Positions 27,420-35,547 of a DNA stretch of 64,000 nucleotides are shown here, in pieces (the stretch's first letter is position 1; each line of letters opens with the position of its first letter). Below the pieces are notes generated by a model that saw nothing but the letters and a program-made list of their open reading frames with translations, did no database searches and was not told the DNA's origin. Source of the stretch: Litoreibacter halocynthiae (GTDB lineage Bacteria > Pseudomonadota > Alphaproteobacteria > Rhodobacterales > Rhodobacteraceae); assembly GCF_004365635.1 (NCBI RefSeq), contig NZ_SOBH01000002.1, positions 835,471 through 899,470 on the forward strand, in the 5' to 3' direction. The position numbers and the translations under genes were made by a program.

Positions 27420-29447
27420 ATGTTTACAATCACACCAATCGGGTCGTGCCGTATCACGACACCCCTACGCCGGGGCCAATTCGTTCACGGTTTCAACCTG
27501 AACATGGAGCGGTGCTACGGCTACTGCCATTCGCCAGCGGAGGCCGTGCAGATGGCACGCTTTATGCAAGGTGCAGCAGACATTCCGCACGACGTCTGGC
27601 CGCTTGTATCTCGCGCGCAGGATTTGAGCGCCGTGTCTGCAAACACTCATGAAGCGTCCGACCTATATGTGGTTGAACTCGCCTCTGCCAAAGAAGTTAC
27701 CGTCGACGGCGTGTCTATCCAGCTAAACTATCTGAATGCTACATTCTCCGAGTTTTTCGCGGACACCACCCGTGCGCAATCCTTCTGGGCGCTTGCTGAA
27801 TCCGGCGACAGGGCCGAGCAGCTAGCTTTTCTGGATCAACACTGGGCGGCGACGCCACAACAGCAGGAAGACGCCCGGATGCTGGGCAAGATGCGCCTAA
27901 AATTTGTCACGCGCGACAGCCTGCAACGGGACATCAAAACCCTGACCGAGATTCTGCCCGACGTTCTGTTCGTGTCGCATGTCGACGCCCGCAAAGAGGA
28001 CGGACGACCTATCGGGTCGCGGTCACGTTTCATTGAAATGGTGTCGGAAGAAGTGACATTGGCCGGGTGCAAGTTTTTCAACCCAACTGACCTGATGGAC
28101 GTGTTCGGGCAGTCCGCGGCCATTGAAGACGAAAGCGCTGGCCTTGCGCATTTCACCGACGCATTCGCCAGTGGAATTATGGATCAGTGGATGGGCAAGG
28201 TGATTGCCCCCAAAACCGATGCTTCCATTCGCAACGGTGTTTCCAACGCTATGGAAATTCACTTCCCCACCCAGATTGCCGCTGCCTGTGACAATGGCCG
28301 GTTTGCTCAGACAATCATGCGGCTGCACGAGCTGTCGAACGATGGCGCAAAGGTCGACGGATTGCTGAGTGACGTGATGCAAGCGCAACAACGCGCGATC
28401 GAGGCTTTCAGGACCAAGATTGCGGGCGTCGCCCATGATGGCTTGACTGAAGAAGACCGCGAGGCATTGGTGTTGGAGGCGTGCGAAATCGGGGTGTTCA
28501 AGGAAGCTTTGACGCTGGCCGAATCCACTGCTCCTCAGCCTTTCGAGCTGCCCGTCCATGTCCTTGTGCGGGTTGCTGATATGGCGGCAACTTCTGGTGA
28601 TTTGGGCACGGCGTTTGCGTTTTATTTGGCTCTGGCACGTAGAGGTCATCAGCCTGCATTTGATGTTCTTGCGAAGCTTGCGGTCACTCTTGATCTGGAC
28701 CTGCTGACGAGGCTGGAGACTGGTCAACGGGCGTCTTTCTTGTCGCATGTGACACCTGCCACCCGCGTTCAGCTTTTGCAGCTCAACGATGCCGCCCTCA
28801 CCGAAGCCGTTTCCCCTGAAACGACGCCGGAAGAGGCGGAAGAGATCGTGCGCGACCTAAGCGCGACGCATGGAATTGGATATGCCGCCGAGGTACTGGC
28901 CGCGTGGAGAGAGCATCAGGGCACGGACCGCGTCACGCATGCGGTTTTAGTGTCTGTTCTGGACAGCTGGGTCGCAACCGCGTTGAGTTTCGAAGAACGT
29001 CTGGACCGCATCCATGGATTGCATGCGGTCCTATTTGCCGCGCCCCGCCACCAACCTTCCCGTATTGCGATGCAAGATATTCGCAAGGAGCTGGCGTTGC
29101 TTATTCGTGCTGCTGGCAAGGCGGGCGACATCGATCTGTTGGACTCGCTTTCGAGCGAGGCTGCCGCACTTTCCCAAGACCTGCCAGAGCTTGATCTGTG
29201 GCGTGCACGGTTGCGGTTTGCGCGGGGCGAATACATGACCGCATTGCAGCTTGGAAAGTCCGCCGCCGCATTGTTGCCGGAGACGATCAACGTATGGGTC
29301 CTTTTGATGCGCGCTGCGACCAAGGCACAGCAAACATCTGAAGCTATCGAGTTTGCGCGCAATGTTATCGGGCTTGCCTGTCCGAAGACGGAAGCGTTGA
29401 AGTCCGAAGCCGAGACCATCGTGCAAACGCATTTGGTTGGGACCTAA
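27420..29447 (+). CDS. Unassigned 675-residue protein of the polysaccharide locus, GSCFA/SGNH-like N-terminus
   Basis: I do not recognise this gene firmly. The N-terminus starts TPIGSCRITTPLR, and about residues 175-255 contain LFVSHVDARKEDGRPIGSRS with FFNPTDLMDVFGQ, a pattern resembling GSCFA/SGNH-hydrolase-like proteins of polysaccharide loci. Residues ~300-675 are almost entirely helical and alanine/leucine-rich, like a TPR-type solenoid. No signal peptide or membrane segment is visible. It follows the dehydrogenase gene by 30 bases with AAGGGG before the ATG and precedes the glycosyltransferase by three bases. A role in modifying or assembling the capsule is inferred from position only. 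Confidence 0.6.
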   Translation: MFTITPIGSCRITTPLRRGQFVHGFNLNMERCYGYCHSPAEAVQMARFMQGAADIPHDVWPLVSRAQDLSAVSANTHEASDLYVVELASAKEVTVDGVSIQLNYLNATFSEFFADTTRAQSFWALAESGDRAEQLAFLDQHWAATPQQQEDARMLGKMRLKFVTRDSLQRDIKTLTEILPDVLFVSHVDARKEDGRPIGSRSRFIEMVSEEVTLAGCKFFNPTDLMDVFGQSAAIEDESAGLAHFTDAFASGIMDQWMGKVIAPKTDASIRNGVSNAMEIHFPTQIAAACDNGRFAQTIMRLHELSNDGAKVDGLLSDVMQAQQRAIEAFRTKIAGVAHDGLTEEDREALVLEACEIGVFKEALTLAESTAPQPFELPVHVLVRVADMAATSGDLGTAFAFYLALARRGHQPAFDVLAKLAVTLDLDLLTRLETGQRASFLSHVTPATRVQLLQLNDAALTEAVSPETTPEEAEEIVRDLSATHGIGYAAEVLAAWREHQGTDRVTHAVLVSVLDSWVATALSFEERLDRIHGLHAVLFAAPRHQPSRIAMQDIRKELALLIRAAGKAGDIDLLDSLSSEAAALSQDLPELDLWRARLRFARGEYMTALQLGKSAAALLPETINVWVLLMRAATKAQQTSEAIEFARNVIGLACPKTEALKSEAETIVQTHLVGT

Positions 29448-29450
29448 GTC

Positions 29451-31403
29451 ATGCAACCCCTGTCAGAAGTCCTGAATTTTGCCGCTGATGCTCCAGCCCT
29501 TCCGAAAGACTTTTCGGAAGAGGTCTATGAGATGAGCCGTGGCATTACGTGTCCGGAAAAGGCGAAGCTGGTCTTTGAAAAGTTGGCACCGATCCTCCAA
29601 GGGTTCCGTGCCGACCACGACATCGCCATCGCCTGCGGGCTGCTACTGGAAAAGCAGCGCAATGAAAAAGGGATGCGCGATATCTGGGGCGACCTGTGCA
29701 ACCTGTACCCGGACGACTTGACCTCTTTGAGGATGCTCATGCGTTGGTATCGCCGCGAGCAGAATGTCGCGGCAGGCATTGAGTTGATTGCAGAGATGTT
29801 TCCTGAATGCTGGCACAGCCTGAAACAGGCAAACAAGGCAATTCCTGCATTGGCCGAGCTGAAGGCTTGGACCGAAATCGACGAAATCATGTCATGCCTT
29901 CTGGTGCTTCACTCGGGTGATCGCCCGATCCGAATGACCTATATCAAGCTGCTAAACGAGCAATCGCGCTTTGCCGAAGCCGCGAAACTCGCCGAACATG
30001 TGCAAGGGCAAAGCAGCATGGGCAAGGCCTCGCAGGATCTGCTTGTTTCGGTTAGCCGTCATGCGAAGACGCTGAGCAAGAACAATCTTGCCAATGCAAA
30101 TGACGGGATCTTTGACCTTATTGCAAAGGCTGATGCGCCTCGCGCCTTCACCAAATGCAAGAACGTCGTCTTCTTCACCGGACAGCTTGGCACAGGTGGG
30201 GCAGAGCGGCAGATGACTCGCATCGCTTGCGCCTATCAAGACCGCTACGACGCTGGCCAACCGCTTGGCATCGCCCCCAAAGTCTGGGTGAAACACGCGA
30301 CAGCATCCAGCGGTGCGGACTTCTACCGTCCGTTGCTGACCAAAACAGGCGTCGAAACTACCGTTTTGTCCGAAATGCCCGAAGTGCCTGTCGCGACATT
30401 GGAGGGCCTTTCTGATGATATGAAGGAGCTGCTTGAGCTGTTGGCCCCCGATGTTTTGCGCCACACCTGCCAGCTCTATTCGATGTTTCGTGAGGACCAG
30501 ACCGACATTGCCTATCTGTGGCAGGATGGCGGTATCGTTCAGTCCGCCATTGCCGCCGTTCTGGCGGGTGTTCCGCGGATCGTCACATCCTTCCGCGGGC
30601 TTCCACCAAACCTGAGGCCGAACCTTTACCGCGACGAGTTGCCCGTACTTTACGCGGCCCTCGCGCGCCTGCCTCATGTCACGTTCACCGCGAACAGCCA
30701 AAAGGCCGCTACTGCATATGAACAGTGGCTCTCGCTGGATGCAGGCACGGTCATCGTTGTTCCAAATGCTACGCCGGCAGTTTTACCAGAGGGCGATGAC
30801 ACGGATCACGCATTTTGGTCGGAGGTTCTTGATGCCTCGGAAGGCTGTACCAAGACGGTGTTGGGCGTTTTCCGGTTTGACCAGAACAAGCGCCCACTGG
30901 AATGGATCAAGGCCGCTGCCCGCTCGATCGCTCACCGCGACGACACCCGCTTTGTCATGCTTGGCAGCGGCGCGCTGCATGGTGAGTGCGCGGCATTGAT
31001 CGAAGAGTTCGGACTCTCAAACCGTGTTTTCCTTGCGGGCATTCGCAGCAAGGTCGGCTTCTATATGCACCGCGCCGACCTGCTGGTTCATCTGGCCGAG
31101 ATGGAGGGCCTTCCGAACGTTCTGATCGAAGCCCAGCTTGCCGGAACACCCGTTTTGGCAACTCCGGCGGGCGGCACCGACGAAGTGGTCTTTGACGGCG
31201 TCACGGGGCATATCCTGTCAGCGGCAACGACCTTGCCGGAAGCAGAGCTTGACGAGACGCTTGAGCGCCTTCTGGCCGATGAAGATGAACTCGCCAAGCT
31301 TGGCGCCGCGGCGATGACGCAATCCGGCGACCGCTTTTCTGTCGAAACAATTCTCGGGCGCACGACCGAGCTATTCAATACACCAAGACTGGACACTGAA
31401 TGA
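29451..31403 (+). CDS. Glycosyltransferase family 4-type protein with helical N-terminal extension
   Basis: A 650-residue cytoplasmic glycosyltransferase. Residues ~1-220 are a helical, TPR-like extension related in style to the preceding protein. The GT-B part starts at VVFFTGQLGTGGAERQM (about residue 240), and the donor-binding domain carries LGVFRFDQNKRP, HRADLLVHLAEMEGLPNVLI and AQLAGTPVLATPAGGTDEV near residues 480-610, the usual GT4 E-x7-E region. It should transfer a sugar onto the growing capsule chain. Its last codons overlap the epimerase start (ATGA). Confidence 0.88.
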   Translation: MQPLSEVLNFAADAPALPKDFSEEVYEMSRGITCPEKAKLVFEKLAPILQGFRADHDIAIACGLLLEKQRNEKGMRDIWGDLCNLYPDDLTSLRMLMRWYRREQNVAAGIELIAEMFPECWHSLKQANKAIPALAELKAWTEIDEIMSCLLVLHSGDRPIRMTYIKLLNEQSRFAEAAKLAEHVQGQSSMGKASQDLLVSVSRHAKTLSKNNLANANDGIFDLIAKADAPRAFTKCKNVVFFTGQLGTGGAERQMTRIACAYQDRYDAGQPLGIAPKVWVKHATASSGADFYRPLLTKTGVETTVLSEMPEVPVATLEGLSDDMKELLELLAPDVLRHTCQLYSMFREDQTDIAYLWQDGGIVQSAIAAVLAGVPRIVTSFRGLPPNLRPNLYRDELPVLYAALARLPHVTFTANSQKAATAYEQWLSLDAGTVIVVPNATPAVLPEGDDTDHAFWSEVLDASEGCTKTVLGVFRFDQNKRPLEWIKAAARSIAHRDDTRFVMLGSGALHGECAALIEEFGLSNRVFLAGIRSKVGFYMHRADLLVHLAEMEGLPNVLIEAQLAGTPVLATPAGGTDEVVFDGVTGHILSAATTLPEAELDETLERLLADEDELAKLGAAAMTQSGDRFSVETILGRTTELFNTPRLDTE

Positions 31404-32413
31404 GAACCGTTTTCGTAACCGGCACCGCTGGATTTATTGGCTTTCACCTTGCCCGACATCTGTTGGACGAGGGCTTTGCCGTGGTGGGCTTTGACGGACT
31501 GACCGACTACTACGACGTGGAGCTGAAGAAATCTCGCCACAAGATGCTGGAGAAGAACCCGAACTTCCGCGCCCATATCGGCATGTTGGAAGACCACGAG
31601 TTTCTATCGAAGGTGGTGGCGGAGGCCAAGCCGGACGTCATCGTGCATCTCGCGGCGCAAGCAGGCGTCCGGTATAGCCTTGAGAACCCCCGCGCCTATA
31701 TCGACACCAACCTGACGGGCACGTTCAACCTGATGGAAGCCGCACGCGAGACCGGCGTGGACCATTTGCTGATGGCCTCGACGTCCTCGGTTTACGGCGG
31801 CAACACGCAGATGCCGTTTGAGGAAACCCAAAAGACGGAGTTGCCGCTGACGCTTTATGCCGCGACCAAGAAAGCGAATGAGGGCATGGCGCATTCGTAT
31901 TCGCACCTGTGGCACATCCCCACGACCATGTTCCGGTTCTTCACCGTCTACGGCCCCTATGGCCGCCCCGATCTGGCGCTATTCAAGTTTGTCCGTGCGG
32001 CGCTCGCTGACGAGGCCATTGACGTCTACAACCACGGCGAGATGGCACGGGATTTCACCTTTGTGGACGATCTGGTGCACTCCATCCGGTTGCTGATTGA
32101 TGCGGTGCCACCGATGCCGAACTCTGGTGCCGAAGCTGTAGCAGGCGACAGCCTGAGCCCGGTCGCGCCGTTTCGCACTATGAATATCGGCAACGGCACC
32201 TGTGTGCCGCTGATGGAGTTTATCTCCGAGATCGAAGACGCGCTTGGCCAACCCATCAAGAAGAACATGATGGAAATGCAGAAAGGCGATGTGCCGGGCA
32301 CCTGGGCCAACACCGATCTTCTGGAAAGCCTGACGGGTTACCGCCCCAACACCACGACGAAGGACGGCATTCGCCAGTTCGTCGCGTGGTATCGCGACTA
32401 TTATCAAGTGTAG
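31400..32413 (+). CDS. NAD-dependent epimerase, UDP-glucuronate 4-epimerase type
   Basis: An extended SDR of 337 residues, probably interconverting UDP-glucuronate and UDP-galacturonate. Visible are the NAD motif GTAGFIG (residues 8-14), LAAQAGVRYSLENPRAY typical of UDP-glucuronate 4-epimerases, the catalytic Ser region STSSVYGGN and YxxxK as YAATK, then RFFTVYGPYGRPD. The overlap with the glycosyltransferase gene and three-base gap to the permease gene place it in the capsule operon. Together with the nucleotide-sugar dehydrogenase it points to a galacturonic-acid-type residue in the polymer. Confidence 0.9.
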   Translation: MRTVFVTGTAGFIGFHLARHLLDEGFAVVGFDGLTDYYDVELKKSRHKMLEKNPNFRAHIGMLEDHEFLSKVVAEAKPDVIVHLAAQAGVRYSLENPRAYIDTNLTGTFNLMEAARETGVDHLLMASTSSVYGGNTQMPFEETQKTELPLTLYAATKKANEGMAHSYSHLWHIPTTMFRFFTVYGPYGRPDLALFKFVRAALADEAIDVYNHGEMARDFTFVDDLVHSIRLLIDAVPPMPNSGAEAVAGDSLSPVAPFRTMNIGNGTCVPLMEFISEIEDALGQPIKKNMMEMQKGDVPGTWANTDLLESLTGYRPNTTTKDGIRQFVAWYRDYYQV

Positions 32414-32416
32414 GTC

Positions 32417-33211
32417 ATGATCGCAGCCCAACATATCACCCCTCCAAACGCCTTCACGCGGATCGCGGTTTTGGTGGAGCGGGAGCGCAAGACGCGCTTT
32501 TCCGGCGGCAAGCTGGGGTATCTGTGGGCCTATATCACGCCGGTGGTCTGGATTGGGCTGATCGTGGCGCTCTTCTGGTTTCTGCAACGCACACCGCCAA
32601 TTCACGTCCGGGCCGAGATATTCATCGCGACGGGCATTCTGCCCTACCTGATCTTCCGGCAAACCGTGACCGCGCTAAGCCGGACGCTGACCGCAAACCG
32701 CTACATGCGATATCTGCGCCCTGTATCGAACAGTGACATCATGTCGGCAACGATGCTGTTGGAAGCTTTTAATATGCTGACCACGGCGGTCCTGATCTTC
32801 GGCGCGATAACTGTGCTGTTTGGCAGCGCGCTGCCAGCGTCAATGCCCGGCGTCCTCTTCAGCCTGACCTTGGCATGGGGCATCGGGTGCGGTGTCGGTC
32901 GGTTCGTTGCCGCCGCCGGTCTGTTGAGCGACGCGTTTGCACGGGCGGTACCGTTAATCCTGCGGCCTCTGTTCTGGTTGTCGGGCATTTTCTACACGGC
33001 AACCGACCTTTCGCAGGAACTCCAGAACCTGCTTTGGTATAGCCCGTTTCTTCACATCACCGAACTGGTGCGCCAATCCTATTTCCTCGGCTACACCTCA
33101 CCGATTGCGTCGGTGTGGTACCCGATCGCAGTTGGCTCGGTCTTCTTTCTCGCCTCCGTTCCGCTGGAGATCTTTGCAACACGGAGGCGCATCATGCGTG
33201 GCCGGCTATGA
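32417..33211 (+). CDS. Capsule-type ABC-2 permease (KpsM-like)
   Basis: Membrane subunit of a polysaccharide ABC exporter, 264 residues with about six helices. The N-terminus (ERERKTRFSGGKLGYLWAYITP) is the usual ABC-2/KpsM cytoplasmic amphipathic stretch, and FWLSGIFYTATDLSQELQNL near residue 195 is the conserved C-terminal periplasmic segment. The stop overlaps the ATPase start as ATGA. It should move the finished chain across the inner membrane. Confidence 0.88.
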   Translation: MIAAQHITPPNAFTRIAVLVERERKTRFSGGKLGYLWAYITPVVWIGLIVALFWFLQRTPPIHVRAEIFIATGILPYLIFRQTVTALSRTLTANRYMRYLRPVSNSDIMSATMLLEAFNMLTTAVLIFGAITVLFGSALPASMPGVLFSLTLAWGIGCGVGRFVAAAGLLSDAFARAVPLILRPLFWLSGIFYTATDLSQELQNLLWYSPFLHITELVRQSYFLGYTSPIASVWYPIAVGSVFFLASVPLEIFATRRRIMRGRL

Positions 33212-33900
33212 TCAAACTGGAAAACGTCAGCCTGCTGAAGCCGGGGTTTCGCGACCGTGAACCTATTGTTCAGAATGTGAATGCGGTCTTTGGCTCTGGT
33301 GAACGGGTTGGCATCCTCGCCTCACCCGGCTCGGGAAAGTCGTCTGTCGCACGGTTGCTTGCAGGCATTGACCAACCTGATCGCGGGAAGGTCACGCATG
33401 CAGGTCGCGTAAGCTGGCCTATCGGGTTTGCAGGCTTTCTGCACCCGAACCTTACCGTACTGGAAAACATCAATAATTTCGCGCGTCTGGTTGGCACCTC
33501 GCCTGTCGCTGTCACGACATTCTGCCGCGAGGTATTCGGGATTGACCATGGGGCCCGCAAGGTGATGCAGGACCTGTCCCCGACCCAACGCAGCCTGCTG
33601 GCCTATGCATGTTCCCTGTCCATCGAAGGTCCGGCAACATGGATCGCGGACGAGACCATTACCGTTGGCGAACCCGCGGATCGCATCGCGTGCGATAAGA
33701 TTTTGGCCGAACGGCTGGAAACTGGCGGGTTGGTGTTTTTGTCACGCAACGCACGCCAACTGACGGCCTATTGCGACAGATTCCTTGTTCTGATCAACAA
33801 GCGGCTGGTAGCTTGCGACAATCTTGGCGTGGCGCAAGAGGCGCTTGAATTGTCAAAACTGACGTCCCTCGAACAGCAAGAAAGGTGTCAGCATGTCTAG
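33208..33900 (+). CDS. Capsule-type ABC transporter ATP-binding protein (KpsT-like) with degenerate signature
   Basis: Partner of the KpsM-like permease, 230 residues. I start it at ATG 33208 because this overlaps the permease stop; a longer upstream frame is permease sequence out of frame. Walker A is intact (ASPGSGKSS, about residues 38-46) and Walker B reads WIADE. The signature is degenerate (DLSPTQRSLLAYACSL instead of an SGGQ- or SSGM-type motif), and the switch histidine is missing (VFLSRNARQL where relatives have SHD). It may have low ATPase activity or belong to a divergent subfamily. It overlaps the KpsE-like gene by eight bases. Confidence 0.85.
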   Translation: MIKLENVSLLKPGFRDREPIVQNVNAVFGSGERVGILASPGSGKSSVARLLAGIDQPDRGKVTHAGRVSWPIGFAGFLHPNLTVLENINNFARLVGTSPVAVTTFCREVFGIDHGARKVMQDLSPTQRSLLAYACSLSIEGPATWIADETITVGEPADRIACDKILAERLETGGLVFLSRNARQLTAYCDRFLVLINKRLVACDNLGVAQEALELSKLTSLEQQERCQHV

Positions 33901-35224
33901 TTCCAAACCGACCGACGCCTCCGAGGACGAGCGGATCAAGGCATGGCGCGCAGAGCGGGCCCGTATCGCCGAAGCTGACAAAGCCCAGCGCATTCAGCAA
34001 AAGCAGGCCGAGATGCAGCAATCTGCAAAAACCGTGGAAAAGGACCAAACGTCAGCGGCCCTTAAGTTGTTGTCATCCGTGACACCGCCGCCTGAGCCTG
34101 AAGCAGAGGCGAAACCGTCGCGCAAGCTGGCCCCCCTCGCAAATTGGGGAAATTGGCCGCTATTTTTCGCGGTCGTTGTTGCGCCTATTTTTATCACCGC
34201 ATTCTATCTTCTGGCGGTCGCTACACCGCTTTATGAAGCACGTTCTGTAATTGCGATTACCAAGTCCGCGGAATCCGGAAACGCGTCGCGGTCCGGATTG
34301 CTTGGCGGCGTTCAGGGACCTTCCAATCTGTCGGAGGTTTTCCGCGCCCATTCCTACGTTCAAAGTCAGGCTTTGATGGACGCGTTGGAAGCCGAGTTGG
34401 GGCTGATCACCGAATTCAGCGGCCCTGCAATCGACCCGTTGAAACGATTGCGGACGGTTCCGATCCTGTCCTTAAGCAAGGGCTCTCAGTTTAGCCGCTA
34501 CGTTGAGTCGTCGGTTGATATCCAAAGCGGGTTGCTGACCTTGTATGTCCGTGCACCAAATGATGCGCAGGCTATTGCGATATCTGATGCCGTTTTACGC
34601 AATACCGAGGCGCAGGTGCTTGCCTTGGGGCAGCAGGTTTTCGATCAACGTCAGGAACACGCGACCAACGTGCGTTTGGCCGCGGAACAACAGGTAGCAG
34701 AGGCTCAGGCAGCACTTATTGCCCTGCAAATCAAGTACCAAGAAGTCGATCCGAGAAACCGCGTTGAAGGCATCTATACAACGATCAAGGATCTGGAAGC
34801 CGAAGCCATGAAGCTGAACAGCGAAGTGCAAAAAGCGCAGATCGCCGGTATCGGTGACAGTCTGCAAACCCAGCAAACCGTCGCGCTTGAAGCCCGCCTG
34901 CGGCAGCAGATCGCGGACCAGCGGGCGCGTCTGGTCGCTCCTGATGGCGCGTCAGCCGGATCGTTGAATACCTTGTTGATGGAGTACGAGTTGGCCACCT
35001 TGGAGCTGACTCTGGCGCGCGAGGCCGCGCAAACAGCTTTGAAATCACAAGCGGCCGCGGGGCAGGAAGCAGCGTTGAATCGTAGCCTGTTCCAAGTCGT
35101 GGTGCCCCCAAGAACGGCACAGGTCGCGGTTTACCCTAGGATACCCGGCACGCTCGCTTTGGTTCTGGTAATTTGCTTGGCGGTTTTCTCGGGTTTGACG
35201 ATGTTTCGGACTTCGCGAACTTAG
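33893..35224 (+). CDS. Capsule polysaccharide export inner-membrane protein (KpsE/Wzz-type)
   Basis: A polysaccharide co-polymerase/export-type protein of 443 residues. A charged cytoplasmic N-terminus (about 80 residues, rich in Lys, Glu and Gln) precedes a first membrane helix (FFAVVVAPIFITAFYLLAV). A periplasmic region with long coiled coil (about residues 240-390) follows, then a proline-containing second helix at the C-terminus (IPGTLALVLVICLAVFSGL). This is the KpsE layout and completes a KpsM-T-E export set. No KpsD-like outer-membrane partner is in the window. Confidence 0.88.
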   Translation: MSSSKPTDASEDERIKAWRAERARIAEADKAQRIQQKQAEMQQSAKTVEKDQTSAALKLLSSVTPPPEPEAEAKPSRKLAPLANWGNWPLFFAVVVAPIFITAFYLLAVATPLYEARSVIAITKSAESGNASRSGLLGGVQGPSNLSEVFRAHSYVQSQALMDALEAELGLITEFSGPAIDPLKRLRTVPILSLSKGSQFSRYVESSVDIQSGLLTLYVRAPNDAQAIAISDAVLRNTEAQVLALGQQVFDQRQEHATNVRLAAEQQVAEAQAALIALQIKYQEVDPRNRVEGIYTTIKDLEAEAMKLNSEVQKAQIAGIGDSLQTQQTVALEARLRQQIADQRARLVAPDGASAGSLNTLLMEYELATLELTLAREAAQTALKSQAAAGQEAALNRSLFQVVVPPRTAQVAVYPRIPGTLALVLVICLAVFSGLTMFRTSRT

Positions 35225-35405
35225 CACGGTCAAGCCTTGCGAAGTGAAATAATAACTTAACATTTACAGGTTCTTATACATGATTTTGTCCATCCAAAGA
35301 TGGTCAAATCTTCCGCCTTTATTTCCCAAAACCTGCTGACACAGTTCAATCACAATTCGGTCGCTTTCATACCCTGATCAAGCCCTTGATTGACCGCATT
35401 ATTGG

Positions 35406-35420
35406 TTAAAAAACGTTTAA
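35406..35420 (+). promoter_or_regulatory. CtrA-type binding box TTAA-N7-TTAA
   Basis: The spacer before the second RTX gene contains TTAA (35406-35409), exactly seven bases, then TTAA (35417-35420), the full-length CtrA recognition motif of Alphaproteobacteria. It lies about 130 bases upstream of the RTX start codon. CtrA control would tie expression of this secreted protein to the motility/quorum/cell-cycle regulatory network. AT-rich spacers produce this motif by chance now and then. Confidence 0.5.
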
Positions 35421-35547
35421 CGAAATGAATCACTCGAAGGCTGCTGCTGGCCCGCGATTGCGCTTGAAAGAGACTGGGGGGTCTTCTGACATTCGCACTC
35501 ACTTGGATTGGCTATGTCTCTCACAATTTTATCCAGGTGACCTGTCC

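Noticed and set aside
35377..35390. ATCAAG/CTTGAT dyad before the second RTX gene as a terminator for the KpsE-like gene
   Set aside because: The arms are six bases with a two-base gap, AT-rich and without a T-run; it is not convincing as a terminator.
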